Positions 18,031-26,577 are shown, numbered from the stretch's first letter. The stretch is 64,000 bases of DNA from Candidatus Eiseniibacteriota bacterium (GCA_903844735.1 CAIMUX010000014.1:1-64000); one strand, 5' to 3'. Translations and numbers: made by a program. Notes: generated by a model not told the origin, from the letters alone.

Positions 18031-19290
18031 CTACTGCCCGTACTTGCCGATGATCCCCTTCTTGTCGAGCCCGAGAATGCCGTGCTTGGCCCCGACCTTC
18101 TTGAACGCCGCCAATGCCCGCTCCAGCATCGGCCGGTCGTGGTCGGCCGACATCTGCGTGCGGATTCGGGCCTGCCCCGCCGGTACCACCGGGAAGAAGA
18201 ACCCGACAGCATAAATCCCCTCGGCGAAGAGATCGCGCGAGACATCCTGCGAGAGCTTGGCGTTGAAGAGCATGACCGGGACGATGGGGCTGTCCCCTTC
18301 TTTGACCACGAAGCCGGCCTCGATCAGACCGTGGCGCCAAAACTTGGCGTTCACCTCCAGCTTGTCGCGTCGCACGGTGGAACTGCTGAGCAGGTCGAGC
18401 ACCGTGATGGCCGCGTAGGCGATCGGCGGCGGAACGGCGTTGCTGAAGAGATACGGCCGCGCCTTCTGCCGGCAGAGCTCTACGATCTCTTTGCGGCCGG
18501 AGACGCAGCCGCCGCTGGCGCCGCCGAGACCCTTACCGAGGGTGGTGGTGATGATGTCGATCTTCCCGAAGACCCCCTTCGCCTCGTGCGTACCCCGGCC
18601 GGTCTTGCCGATGAAGCCGGAGGCGTGACTGTCGTCAAGGAAGACGAGGGCGCCGTACTGCTCGGCCAGGCGAACGATCTCGTCCATCGGAGCCAGGTCA
18701 CCGTCCATGGAAAAGACGCCGTCGGTGATGATTACCTTGACCCGCTTGTCGGCGTGCTCCTGGAGTTTTTGCTCCAGGTGCTTCATGTCGGAGTGTTTGT
18801 AGGTGTCGTGGATCGCGTTCGTCCCCGCTTTGGCGAGGCGGATGCCGTCGATGATCGAGGCGTGGACCAGACGGTCGGAGATCATGATGTCCTGGGGCCC
18901 AAGGATCGCCTCGAAAACGCCCGCATTGGCGTCCATGCAGCTCGGAAACAGGATGGTGTCCTCGGTGCCGAGAAACTCGGTCAATTTCCTCTCGAGGGTG
19001 CGATGCACGTCCTGCGTGCCGCAGATGAAGCGGACGCTGGACATGCCATAGCCGCGCTCGTCGAGACCGCGGTGCGCTGCCGCCACCACCTCCGGATGGC
19101 TGGAGAGCCCGAGGTAGTTGTTCGAGCAGAGGTTGATGACCTCCTTGGGTGCCGCCCCGGCCGGAAACTCGACCATGATGTCGGCCGCCTGCGGGGAGTG
19201 GATGAAGCGCTCTTCCTTGTAGAGGCCGTCGCCGCGAATCTTGTCCAGGTCCGCCCGCCAGGTGTCCTTTACGGTTGTAGGATAGGCCAT
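18031..19290 (-). CDS. kbl: Glycine C-acetyltransferase (2-amino-3-ketobutyrate CoA ligase)
   Basis: PLP enzyme of the alpha-oxoamine synthase family that joins glycine and acetyl-CoA to 2-amino-3-oxobutyrate (or the reverse, in threonine breakdown). It tracks E. coli Kbl over its length: 'LYKEERFI', 'NLCSNNYLGLSSHPE', 'GYGMSSVRFICGTQDVH', 'DGVFSMDGDLAPM', 'DDSHASGFIG', and the PLP-lysine loop 'TTTLGKGLGGASGG' (Lys near 252). The C terminus 'GFFFPVVPAGQARIRTQMSA' is also diagnostic. It starts 4 bp after the stop of an acyl carrier protein gene, so an acyl-ACP donor, as in some sphingolipid-type synthases, is possible. No threonine dehydrogenase gene is adjacent. Confidence 0.88.
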   Translation of the reverse strand: MAYPTTVKDTWRADLDKIRGDGLYKEERFIHSPQAADIMVEFPAGAAPKEVINLCSNNYLGLSSHPEVVAAAHRGLDERGYGMSSVRFICGTQDVHRTLERKLTEFLGTEDTILFPSCMDANAGVFEAILGPQDIMISDRLVHASIIDGIRLAKAGTNAIHDTYKHSDMKHLEQKLQEHADKRVKVIITDGVFSMDGDLAPMDEIVRLAEQYGALVFLDDSHASGFIGKTGRGTHEAKGVFGKIDIITTTLGKGLGGASGGCVSGRKEIVELCRQKARPYLFSNAVPPPIAYAAITVLDLLSSSTVRRDKLEVNAKFWRHGLIEAGFVVKEGDSPIVPVMLFNAKLSQDVSRDLFAEGIYAVGFFFPVVPAGQARIRTQMSADHDRPMLERALAAFKKVGAKHGILGLDKKGIIGKYGQ

Positions 19291-19293
19291 GGC

Positions 19294-19545
19294 TCACCCC
19301 TTCTTTGCGACGTGCCGATTGACCAGCGCGATGATGCTATTGACGGTGTCGAACGCCTCGGGCGAGGCCTCCTCGTCCGGGATGCTGATGGCGTACTTTT
19401 TCTCGATGAACCGCTTCAGGCTGACCATGCTGAAGCTGTCGACGATGCCGCCGGAGATCAGCTTGGTGTTCTCGTCCAGTACAACGTCGTCGTCATCGTC
19501 GTCGATGTACTCGTTGCGAATGTAGTCGAGGATCATCTGCTTCAT
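19294..19545 (-). CDS. Acyl carrier protein
   Basis: Acidic 83-residue carrier protein. The phosphopantetheine-attachment Ser is Ser37 in 'GGIVDSFSM', the counterpart of the usual DSL motif with Phe in place of Leu. A run of six Asp (15-20) precedes it. The ATG at 19545 follows AAGGAA at 8 bp; an upstream in-frame start at 19617 would add an unrelated basic stretch. It is coupled to kbl (4-bp gap), and an acpS gene lies at the head of the same strand run, about 2.6 kb upstream. This is probably a specialised ACP rather than the fatty-acid-synthesis one, since no fab genes are present. Confidence 0.88.
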   Translation of the reverse strand: MKQMILDYIRNEYIDDDDDDVVLDENTKLISGGIVDSFSMVSLKRFIEKKYAISIPDEEASPEAFDTVNSIIALVNRHVAKKG

Positions 19546-19716
19546 CGTGCGTTCCTTCCGCGGGGCGCTGCCACCCCTCGCCTTTGCCTGGCCCAGGCCG
19601 AGGATCTCCCCGACCACCCTTCGGCGCCGCCACTGCGGCGAACCCCGCGCCGGAGCGAATCACTCCGGCAAGACCTTCGTTCCCACCGAGGCGATACATC
19701 CGCCCCGCCGGCGAAT

Positions 19717-20115
19717 CTACGCGCTTCCGAGGCGCTGCGCTATCCGGTCAGCCAACCGCTGCATCACCGCGAGGTAGCCCGCCGCGCGGCCGAATACCGC
19801 TTCCGCAGTTGCAACCTGGTAGGTGTGGGTCGTGCGATTCCGATCGTCCGTCATTCTGAGGCAGAGTTCGGTTTCCTCCGCGTCCAAGAGTCCGACTCTC
19901 ATCGCCTCCCGGAAGCAGGACTTGGGAGAGTTGCAGATACTTCCGTCCTGCTCCTGCAGATAGGCGTGAGCCAGCTTCCAGACCGCCTCGAAGCTGTACT
20001 CAAACCGCTGGATGCCCGCGTCGCGCACGATAACGCCCGGTGGTTCGAGCAGGATCTCGTTCAGCGTGAGAAGCGCCTGCCGGGCAGATTCCAGGCGAAA
20101 GCTCAGGTCTTCCAC
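19717..20115 (-). CDS. HEPN/HI0074-like nucleotidyltransferase substrate-binding protein
   Basis: Helical protein of 132 residues in the HI0074 family, which pairs with MNT-type minimal nucleotidyltransferases. It begins with a GTG at 20115 overlapping the MNT gene by 13 bp. The HEPN-type Rx4H element is visible in 'RNRTTHTY', and the helix 'RFEYSFEAVWKLAHAYLQ' is typical of the family. Such pairs act as toxin-antitoxin modules in several bacteria: HEPN as an RNA-targeting toxin, MNT as an AMP-transferring antitoxin. Whether this pair is active is not shown. Confidence 0.85.
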   Translation of the reverse strand: MEDLSFRLESARQALLTLNEILLEPPGVIVRDAGIQRFEYSFEAVWKLAHAYLQEQDGSICNSPKSCFREAMRVGLLDAEETELCLRMTDDRNRTTHTYQVATAEAVFGRAAGYLAVMQRLADRIAQRLGSA

Positions 20116-20423
20116 AACAGGATCCCCTTCCTGTTCACCTGCTCGATCAACGCCACGGACGCTTCCCGAAGGTCGACCAGATCGACCACGAACGGGATCG
20201 TCGACTCATCGAGTTCCTCCCGCGCGAACCCCAGCTCGGAGGAGATGTCTCCGTCGGCCCGGACCGCAAGATCGAAATCGGACACCGGAGTGGCTCGCCC
20301 GGTCGCCCGGGAGCCGAAGAGCCAGACGGAACAGGAGGCATCTTCCAGCGCCCGTCGTACGACCTCGACGATCCTCGGGAGGTACGCCCGCGTCTGCGCA
20401 TCGAGCTGGTCGAAAGCGATCAT
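20103..20423 (-). CDS. MNT-type minimal nucleotidyltransferase
   Basis: Small 106-residue nucleotidyltransferase of the HI0073/MNT type. The Pol-beta-fold signature is clear: 'WLFGSRATGRATPVSDFDL', with the Gly-Ser and the two metal-binding Asp (D-x-D), and a third acidic strand 'VVDLVDL'. GGAGATACC precedes the ATG. It partners with the overlapping HEPN-like gene and is embedded between acs and the ACP/kbl genes on the same strand. Expected role: modification of the HEPN partner, for example by AMPylation. Confidence 0.87.
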   Translation of the reverse strand: MIAFDQLDAQTRAYLPRIVEVVRRALEDASCSVWLFGSRATGRATPVSDFDLAVRADGDISSELGFAREELDESTIPFVVDLVDLREASVALIEQVNRKGILLWKT

Positions 20424-20451
20424 GGTATCTCCGGCTACTGGTTAGCGCCGC

Positions 20452-22155
20452 TCAATCGTCATCCAGCGTACTCGTATCCCCGATCTCCTGCCCCAACTCC
20501 TTGGCCTTGAGCAGCCGCCGCATGATCTTTCCGCTGCGGGTCTTGGGCAGCTTATCGACGAACTCGATTTCCTGCGGCATGGCCAGCGGCGAGAGCCGCT
20601 TGCGGATGAAGTTCATGATGGAAAGATCGAGGTCGTCGCTGGCTGTGAAACCTGGCTTCAATGCCACGAAGACCTTCACGACCTCCATGTTCACAGGGTC
20701 GGGCTTGCCGATGGCGGCCGACTCGGCAACCGCCTCGTGTTCGAGGAGCGCGCTCTCGATCTCGAATGGCCCGACCAGATGCCCGCCGGTGTTGATGACG
20801 TCATCGTCACGGCCGGAGAACCAGAAGTAACCGTCGGCGTCGACGCTGGCCCGGTCACCGCAGATGTACCAGCCATTGAGGAACTTCTTCAGGTAGGTGG
20901 CCGTGTTGTTCCAGTAGGCCCGCATCATCGAGGGCCATGGCGGCTGGATCGCGATCATCCCCACGCGTCCGACTTCGGTGATCCGCTCGCCGGTGATCGG
21001 ATCGACCACCGCCGCGGTGAGGGCCGGAAAGGGACGCCCCATGCTGCCCGGCTTCACCGGCATCCCCGGAAGGTTGGTGATCATGATGGAGCCGGTTTCG
21101 GTCTGCCAGAAAGTATCGTGGTAGTCGAGGCCGAACGCCTCGCGCCCCCAGTGCACCCCCTCGGGGTTCAGCGGCTCGCCCACGCTGCACATGTGGCGGA
21201 GCGAGGAGAGGTCGCGCCGCTTCACCGGCTCTATCCCGTCCTTCATGAGCATGCGGATGGCGGTGGGTGCCGTGTACCAGACGGTCACCTTGTGCTTTTC
21301 CATCGTCTCGTACCAACGGTCGCTGGAGAAGCCCGCGTCGACGACGACTTGGGTCACGCCCAGAGCCCACGGGCCGATGATGCCGTAGCTGGTGCCGGTG
21401 ACCCAGCCGGGATCGGCGTTGCACCAGTAGATATCGTCATCCTTGAGGTCGAGGACGAGCTTGCTGGTAAGCAACTGCGCGAAGATGCTCGAGTGAACAT
21501 GGAGCGCCCCTTTCGGCTTCCCGGTAGTGCCGCTGGTGTAGTGCAGCACGCTCGGGCTCTCGGCGTAGGTCTTGAAGATCGGGAACTCGGGGATCCGGTG
21601 GGCATCCATGTCGAACCCGACCTCTCCCTCCGCCTCGCGCAGGCGCTTCTTCGCGTCGTCGTGGTCGACCACGATGACGTGTTTGAGGTCGGGCAGCCGG
21701 TCGCGGATCTTGCGGATCTTGCCGAGGTGCTTGTGCTGGGTGATCACGGCCACCGCGCGGCTGTCGTCGGCCCGCTGGAAGACCGACTCCTCGCCGAAGG
21801 CGGAGAAGAGCGGCTGGACCACGGCGCCGGACTTGAGCACGCCCATGAAGCCGATGTACAACTCAGGAAGGCGATCGAGGAAGATGCAGACCCGGTCGCC
21901 CGGCGCGATCCCCTGTTTCCCGAGGAAGTCGGCCCAGCCGTTGGTCAGAAGCTGGAGGTCATGGTAGGTGTAGTTGCGGATTTCCCCCTCGTGGTTCTCA
22001 TGCACAAGCGCGAGCTTTTCCCCTCGACCCTGCTCGACATTGCGGTCGACGCAGACATACGCGAGGTTGATCGTGTCGCCGTCCTTGTACCCCAGTTGCT
22101 TCTTCGCTATGTCCCAGGAAATGTCCCGGCGCAGTGTCTCGTAGTCGAAGGCCAT
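20452..22155 (-). CDS. acsA: Acetyl-CoA synthetase (AMP-forming)
   Basis: Adenylate-forming enzyme of 567 residues that activates acetate, or a similar short acid, to its CoA thioester. Motifs in order: A3 'HYTSGTTGKPKGALH', A5 'DTFWQTETGS', A7/A8 'GYFWFSGRDDDVINTGGH', and the catalytic-lysine motif A10 'LPKTRSGKIMRRLL'. The length is nearer to the AcsA type (about 570) than to the 650-residue Acs. A strong GGGGAGGGGAG site precedes the ATG. It lies 21 bp after acpS and 28 bp before the MNT gene. Acetyl-CoA made here is the co-substrate of Kbl, encoded downstream on the same strand. Confidence 0.9.
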   Translation of the reverse strand: MAFDYETLRRDISWDIAKKQLGYKDGDTINLAYVCVDRNVEQGRGEKLALVHENHEGEIRNYTYHDLQLLTNGWADFLGKQGIAPGDRVCIFLDRLPELYIGFMGVLKSGAVVQPLFSAFGEESVFQRADDSRAVAVITQHKHLGKIRKIRDRLPDLKHVIVVDHDDAKKRLREAEGEVGFDMDAHRIPEFPIFKTYAESPSVLHYTSGTTGKPKGALHVHSSIFAQLLTSKLVLDLKDDDIYWCNADPGWVTGTSYGIIGPWALGVTQVVVDAGFSSDRWYETMEKHKVTVWYTAPTAIRMLMKDGIEPVKRRDLSSLRHMCSVGEPLNPEGVHWGREAFGLDYHDTFWQTETGSIMITNLPGMPVKPGSMGRPFPALTAAVVDPITGERITEVGRVGMIAIQPPWPSMMRAYWNNTATYLKKFLNGWYICGDRASVDADGYFWFSGRDDDVINTGGHLVGPFEIESALLEHEAVAESAAIGKPDPVNMEVVKVFVALKPGFTASDDLDLSIMNFIRKRLSPLAMPQEIEFVDKLPKTRSGKIMRRLLKAKELGQEIGDTSTLDDD

Positions 22156-22176
22156 GATTGGCTCCCCTCCCCCCTG

Positions 22177-22608
22177 TCAGCCCCTACCCGTCTCCGCCCG
22201 CGGCGGAGATCCTTCCAGCACCACCATGGCCGCCGCCAGGCTACCTGCCCGCGCCAAGCCCAGAAACACGCGCCGCACCCCGAGGCCGGCCGCGATCCGT
22301 GCGGTCTCGCCGCGGAGATCCAGCCCCGGAGCCGCCAAGGATCCCGTGGATGCCGCGGATCCCGTGAATCCCTTCATCTCGGCATCCAGCCAGGAGACCA
22401 GCCCGATCCGCCCCGTGCCGAGAGCCTTGAAGAGCGCTTCCTTGGCCGCAAACGCAGCGGCACAGGCGGGGAGGAAACGGGAGGACCGCCGGAACCGGTC
22501 GATCTCCCCCTGGCTGAGGATCTCCGTGAGGAAACCCTCGCCGTAGCGGGATACAGCGCGCTCCAGCCGCCCCACCTCCACCAGGTCCACTCCCACCCCC
22601 AGGATCAT
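22177..22608 (-). CDS. acpS: Holo-ACP synthase (4'-phosphopantetheinyl transferase)
   Basis: Transfers phosphopantetheine from CoA to the conserved Ser of acyl carrier proteins. The start ATG at 22608 gives 'MILGVGVDLVEVGRLERAV' with the Mg-binding Asp8, and 'AAFAAKEALFKALGTG' carries the second acidic residue and Lys. The frame is open far upstream, but that part has no homology character. At 143 residues it is longer than usual (~120-126) because of a Ser/Ala/Gly insert ('GFTGSAASTGSLAAPG') encoded by GGATCCCGTGGATGCC-like repeats near 22335-22375. It heads the acs-MNT-HEPN-ACP-kbl run, so it likely activates that ACP. Confidence 0.9.
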   Translation of the reverse strand: MILGVGVDLVEVGRLERAVSRYGEGFLTEILSQGEIDRFRRSSRFLPACAAAFAAKEALFKALGTGRIGLVSWLDAEMKGFTGSAASTGSLAAPGLDLRGETARIAAGLGVRRVFLGLARAGSLAAAMVVLEGSPPRAETGRG

Positions 22609-22713
22609 CTTGCGTCTTGCCTTGCCTTCCACGGCTTCCGGGAATGCGGGGCGCCGAAGAGGGAGTCTAGCAGAAGAACCGGGGGCGAGAAACCTACAGA
22701 AACAGCTCGGGAG

Positions 22714-22722
22714 TGGTAGACT
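22714..22722 (+). promoter_or_regulatory. Extended -10 promoter candidate
   Basis: TGGTAGACT fits a TG-N-TAGACT extended -10, about 120 bp before the ATG of the PMT-like gene. No -35 box is obvious. It matches the motif seen upstream of the BNR, MarR-GNAT and PEP-CTERM genes. Confidence 0.35.
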
Positions 22723-22844
22723 CCTCGCAGTTGTTTCGCCCGGCCCATCGTTCCCAGCGCGGAGCAGATCGCTCTCTTCCGCGACTGCGGCGCGGACACA
22801 TGTGGGCTGAGCCGGGTCGGTTCCCCCGAGGGAGGTTCCTGGCG

Positions 22845-24710
22845 ATGGACGAAGGAAAGGAAGCGCCGTCCCGCATGCGCGCTCGCCCACGGCACGCGGA
22901 GCAGGACGGCCCGTTCCCCGTCGTGCGATCCGGGGCGGGATCCCGCTCCGTCTTGCTCGGACCGCGTTCGGGTCTCTGGACCGCTCTGCTGGTGACCTCA
23001 GCCCTGGTGTACCTTGTCCTCACCATCCACGCGGCCCGCATCGAGACTCCAACCGTCGATGAATTCGCGCACCTTCCCGCGGGAGCGGCCTACTGGAGAC
23101 ACGGTGACTTCGACCTGTATGCGAAAAACCCGCCCCTGCTCAAGCTCTGGATGAGCGCCCCGGTGGCTGCCGATCCCACCGTATCGGTGCCGCGGCCCAC
23201 ACGACACGCCGATGCGTGGGCCCCCTGGGACTATGGCACGGTCTTCATGAACGCGAACCGGCCCCACTACCTGGACATCTTCTTCCGAGCCCGCCTCATG
23301 GTGATTCTCCTCGGTCTGCTCACCGCCGGCATTCTCGTTCTATGGGCTCGGCGGTTGTACTCCCCACCGACCGTCGCGACGCTCGGCTCTCTTTTCCTCC
23401 TCTCTCCGACGATTCTGGCCCACTCCCATCTGGCGACCGTCGACATCGGATGCGCTCTAACCGTTCTGTTGTCGGTTTGGACCCTGCGCTGGGCGTTGCA
23501 GGCAGGGGCGCGTCAGCCGACGCGATCTCCGGCAGAAAAGGCGAAGCGCTCAGCACGGCGGCAGCCGGGATGGTGGCGCATGGCCATCGCGGGGGGGGCC
23601 ATGGGGCTGGCTCTATCGGTGAAGTACACCGCTGTGCTGCTCGTGCCGGTCGTGATCGCGCTCGTGCTTCTCACTCACGCGCGCCGGTCGGGGTGCCCGG
23701 CCGGATCGCGAGCAAGATCCGCCATGCGGGATGTCGGGATCGTTCTGCTGGTGGCGCTCCTGGTCGTCAACGCCGCGGCGGGGTTCGCCGGCTGTCTTCG
23801 ATCACTTGGGGCCTACGAATTCTCATCGGCCTTCGCCGGGGAACTGCAGTCGCACCTTCCGGCGTGGCTGCCGGTGCCGCTTCCATCGTCCTACATCGCC
23901 GGGTTCGACTCCCTGAAGCAGGATGCCGAGAAGGGGGAGTATGGAAGCTACCTCATGGGACGATGGTCAGAAACGGGCTGGTGGTACTACAACCTGTTCG
24001 CGCTCCTGGTGAAGGAACCGGAGACGTTTCTGATCGTGCTGATCCTGACCCCGCTGTTCTTCGTTCGGTTCTGGAGGAACCGCGCGGATCGGGAAGATGC
24101 GTGGTTTCTTCTGATTCCGGCGATCGTGCTCTTCGTCTCGCTCTCGATGCTCAGCCGCCTCAATTTCGGACTCCGGTACGTGCTGCCCGCCATGCCGTTC
24201 TTGTACCTGCTGATGGGGCCGGCCGTGGAAGCAATGTTTTTCCGAGGCGGCAAGTGGCTGGTTCGTCTGGGCACCGGACTGCTGATCGGATACTCCGCCG
24301 CGGCGGCGATCGCCACGCACCCGGGACATCTGTCCTACTTTAATCTGATCTCGGGGGGACCTCGAAACGGCCCGAATCTCCTCTTGGACTCGAACACCGA
24401 CTGGGGTCAGGATCTATATCGGGTGCGGGGTCTTTCCTCACAGCTCCGAAGCGGCGAGAGGCTCGGTCTCCTGTACTTCGGTCACGTGGATCCCGGAATC
24501 TACGGTATCGAGTATGACCCCGTCCCGCCCCAACCGGTGCCGGGGCTTCTCGCCGTGAGCGTGAACTTCCTCTACGGATACCCGTACTTCACGCCGCTTC
24601 CGGGGGGGCAACTCGGCATGGTCGAACCCGAGCATCTCCAGTGGCTGCGCTCCCACCGACCGGTGGCAAAGCTCGGTTCGATCTGGGTCTTCGACACGCG
24701 AGAGCCATAA
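22845..24710 (+). CDS. PMT/ArnT-like membrane glycosyltransferase (GT-C)
   Basis: Polytopic protein of 621 residues with at least ten hydrophobic segments. The first periplasmic loop has the GT-C acidic motif ('ETPTVDEFAHLPAG'), followed by 'YAKNPPLLKLW', as in dolichyl-phosphate-mannose:protein mannosyltransferase and ArnT-type enzymes that use polyprenyl-phosphate sugars. The C-terminal periplasmic part ('NLLLDSNTDWGQDLYRVR') is common in uncharacterised bacterial members. The ATG at 22845 has GGGAGG 8-9 bp upstream; the open frame extends back to 22713 without support. It is divergent from acpS. Acceptor (protein, lipid or polysaccharide) unknown. Confidence 0.85.
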   Translation: MDEGKEAPSRMRARPRHAEQDGPFPVVRSGAGSRSVLLGPRSGLWTALLVTSALVYLVLTIHAARIETPTVDEFAHLPAGAAYWRHGDFDLYAKNPPLLKLWMSAPVAADPTVSVPRPTRHADAWAPWDYGTVFMNANRPHYLDIFFRARLMVILLGLLTAGILVLWARRLYSPPTVATLGSLFLLSPTILAHSHLATVDIGCALTVLLSVWTLRWALQAGARQPTRSPAEKAKRSARRQPGWWRMAIAGGAMGLALSVKYTAVLLVPVVIALVLLTHARRSGCPAGSRARSAMRDVGIVLLVALLVVNAAAGFAGCLRSLGAYEFSSAFAGELQSHLPAWLPVPLPSSYIAGFDSLKQDAEKGEYGSYLMGRWSETGWWYYNLFALLVKEPETFLIVLILTPLFFVRFWRNRADREDAWFLLIPAIVLFVSLSMLSRLNFGLRYVLPAMPFLYLLMGPAVEAMFFRGGKWLVRLGTGLLIGYSAAAAIATHPGHLSYFNLISGGPRNGPNLLLDSNTDWGQDLYRVRGLSSQLRSGERLGLLYFGHVDPGIYGIEYDPVPPQPVPGLLAVSVNFLYGYPYFTPLPGGQLGMVEPEHLQWLRSHRPVAKLGSIWVFDTREP

Positions 24711-24755
24711 GGTTTCTCCGAAGGTCCGGCCTCGTGAAAACCACTTACGCTTTTC

Positions 24756-24766
24756 TGTGCTAGACT
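24756..24766 (+). promoter_or_regulatory. Extended -10 promoter for the MarR-GNAT gene
   Basis: TGTGCTAGACT, a TG-N-TAGACT extended -10, ends only 6 bp before the ATG at 24773. Transcription would begin at or next to the start codon, giving a leaderless or nearly leaderless mRNA. No Shine-Dalgarno sequence is present, consistent with this. Confidence 0.45.
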
Positions 24767-24772
24767 GCGTGC

Positions 24773-25816
24773 ATGAATCGTCGCCCGCCCGACGTGATCG
24801 GTCAGCTCGGAGAGCTCGCCCTGGCCAGCAGGCTACGGCGGCTCAGCGAGCGGTTATTCCGGGACATGTCCCGGGTCTACCATGACCTCGACACCGAGTT
24901 CGAGGCGCGGTGGTTCCCGCTCCTGCAAACGCTGCGAAGACATTCGCCGCAGGGAGTGACGGAATTGGCGGCCATCCTTCGCCTCACCCATCCGGCGGTG
25001 TGTCAGTTGGTGGATGCCATGGAGGCCAAGGGGCTGGTGCGCAGACGGCGCGATCCACACGACGAACGCCGACGACGTATCGAGCTCACGGCGGCGGGGC
25101 GGCAGATCGCGACGACGCTCGATCCGATCTGGGAGGAAATCCGGCTCGCCAACAGGGAACTCCTGGGGGAGCTCGCCGCGAAAGGCCACGATTTCCTCGC
25201 CGCCCTGGGGGACTTGGAGTCGCTGCTCGATCATCGCGATATGCACGAGCGCGTTACCGGCCACCTTCGCGCGCGCCGCGCCCTGAGGCCCGACGCCACG
25301 GGTCCGCGCGAGAGGCTGGAAATTCTTCCGTACCGCCCGGCGTGGCGGCGCCATTTCGAGGCGCTGAACCGTGAGTGGCTGGAGAAGGGGTTCGCCGTCG
25401 AGGCACCCGACGCGGCGCTCCTGTCCGACCCACACGGAAAGATCGTCAAGCCGGGCGGCGCCGTTTTTTTTGCCCGGCTTGACGGACGGATCGTGGGCAC
25501 CGGCGCCCTGATCCGCCACGGCGAGGGGGTCTACGAGTTGGCCAAGATGGCGGTCACCGAGTCCGAACGCGGCCACGGCATCGGCCGGCGGCTGGCCGAT
25601 GCTCTGTTGGCCGAGGCGCGACTGCGGGGAGCCACGACGTTCTTCCTGGAGACGAGTCCCCGCCTCGTGGCGGTGCGGCGCTGGTATGAACGGATCGGAT
25701 TCCGTCGGGTTGCCAGCCATCCCCTCGGCACTTCCAAGTATGTGCGGCGTTCGTTCGCGATGGTGATGGACCTCGGCGACTTAACCGGGGCCACAGAGAG
25801 CGGAGCGCGGTCGTGA
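24773..25816 (+). CDS. MarR-type regulator fused to GNAT acetyltransferase
   Basis: Two-domain protein of 347 residues. Residues ~1-150 form a MarR winged helix: recognition-helix region 'VTELAAILRLTHPAVCQLVDAM', then wing 'LVRRRRDPHDERRRRIELTAAG'. Residues ~170-335 form a GNAT domain with the acetyl-CoA-binding motif A 'ESERGHGIGRRLADALLAEA' and the C-terminal 'VRRWYERIGFRRV'. Fusions of this kind are known in bacteria and archaea, with unknown targets. There is no ribosome site before the ATG, but an extended -10 sits directly upstream, suggesting leaderless translation. It is convergent with the MshEN gene. Confidence 0.9.
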   Translation: MNRRPPDVIGQLGELALASRLRRLSERLFRDMSRVYHDLDTEFEARWFPLLQTLRRHSPQGVTELAAILRLTHPAVCQLVDAMEAKGLVRRRRDPHDERRRRIELTAAGRQIATTLDPIWEEIRLANRELLGELAAKGHDFLAALGDLESLLDHRDMHERVTGHLRARRALRPDATGPRERLEILPYRPAWRRHFEALNREWLEKGFAVEAPDAALLSDPHGKIVKPGGAVFFARLDGRIVGTGALIRHGEGVYELAKMAVTESERGHGIGRRLADALLAEARLRGATTFFLETSPRLVAVRRWYERIGFRRVASHPLGTSKYVRRSFAMVMDLGDLTGATESGARS

Positions 25817-25869
25817 ACCCAGCGGTCCCTGCCGCGCAGGCCCGATCGCGCACCGAAGGACCCGACGAT

Positions 25870-26577
25870 TCAGGCTGCCCGCTGCAGGTCTCCCTCGGTC
25901 TCCATGTAGAGAATACGGATCCGTTCCTCGATTTCGCGGCGCGTCGTCAGCACCGGTAACACCTGCAGGTGGGTGACCTGCTCGACTTCCTGCGTCGCGG
26001 GCAGGTCCTGAGGACGCCAGAGCGCCAGAACCAGACACTTGTCGCGGCAGGCCACGGGCACGATCCCCCGTGTGACACAGAACGCGGCACCGACAAGCTT
26101 GGCCAGTTCAGGCGTGACCGGAATGCGATGGATAGGGATGCAAGCGATGCCGGTCTGTTCCGCCAGCCCTTCCGCGAGTGCCCACGGGTCGATCAGCCCC
26201 AAGCGCAGGAGCACCTCGCCGACCATCTCCTTGCCATCCCCCTCACACATGGCGCGGTGCAGATCGGCCGGCCGGAGCAGCCGCCGGAGGATGAGCAGTT
26301 CACCGATATGAAGACGACACCCGTGCCGGTCTAGGAGGGAGAGGAGCCGTGCCTCGCCGATGTGTCCCATGCGCACGGCGAGGTGGCCCACCGGCGTGCG
26401 TTCTTCCAACGGTAGAGCGCGCTGGCTGCGGATGAGACTGCGAAGCTCGTCCCGGCGAAGAATTCCTTCCTCCACCAGGATCTGGCCAAAGAACGCCGCA
26501 CCGGACTTTTCGGCCAGCCCGGCCCGACGGGGTAACGCCGCGAGCGAGGGTCGATCGTTGTTCCTTGTTCCGCTCAC
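25870..26577 (-). CDS. MshEN (GspE N-terminal)-domain protein without ATPase
   Basis: About 235 residues built from repeated GspE/PilB N-terminal elements: 'FGQILVEEGILRRDELRSLI', 'RLHIGELLILRRLLRPADLH', 'VGEVLLRLGLIDPWALAEGL' followed by 'AEQTGIACIPIHRIPVTPEL'. That fold binds c-di-GMP in MshE-type proteins. No Walker motifs follow, so it is not a secretion ATPase. The GTG at 26577 is the most plausible start after the stop of the upstream GT4 gene at 26610; the open frame goes back to 26745. As last gene of the Wzi-LpxL-GT operon it may be a nucleotide-responsive regulator of the pathway (inference). Confidence 0.75.
   Translation of the reverse strand: MSGTRNNDRPSLAALPRRAGLAEKSGAAFFGQILVEEGILRRDELRSLIRSQRALPLEERTPVGHLAVRMGHIGEARLLSLLDRHGCRLHIGELLILRRLLRPADLHRAMCEGDGKEMVGEVLLRLGLIDPWALAEGLAEQTGIACIPIHRIPVTPELAKLVGAAFCVTRGIVPVACRDKCLVLALWRPQDLPATQEVEQVTHLQVLPVLTTRREIEERIRILYMETEGDLQRAA

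Noticed and set aside
18031-19290. Serine palmitoyltransferase instead of Kbl
   Set aside because: ACP pairing is suggestive, but the sequence follows Kbl closely in all blocks, including the C terminus; kept only as a hypothesis about acyl donor.
18082-20445. 787-codon open frame on the plus strand opposite kbl, ACP and HEPN-MNT
   Set aside because: It is an antisense shadow of genes with clear family motifs, typical of GC-rich DNA. Its translation is His/Val/Arg/Asp-rich without any domain.
20737-22719. 660-codon plus-strand frame opposite acs and acpS
   Set aside because: Antisense shadow; no motifs and no ribosome site.
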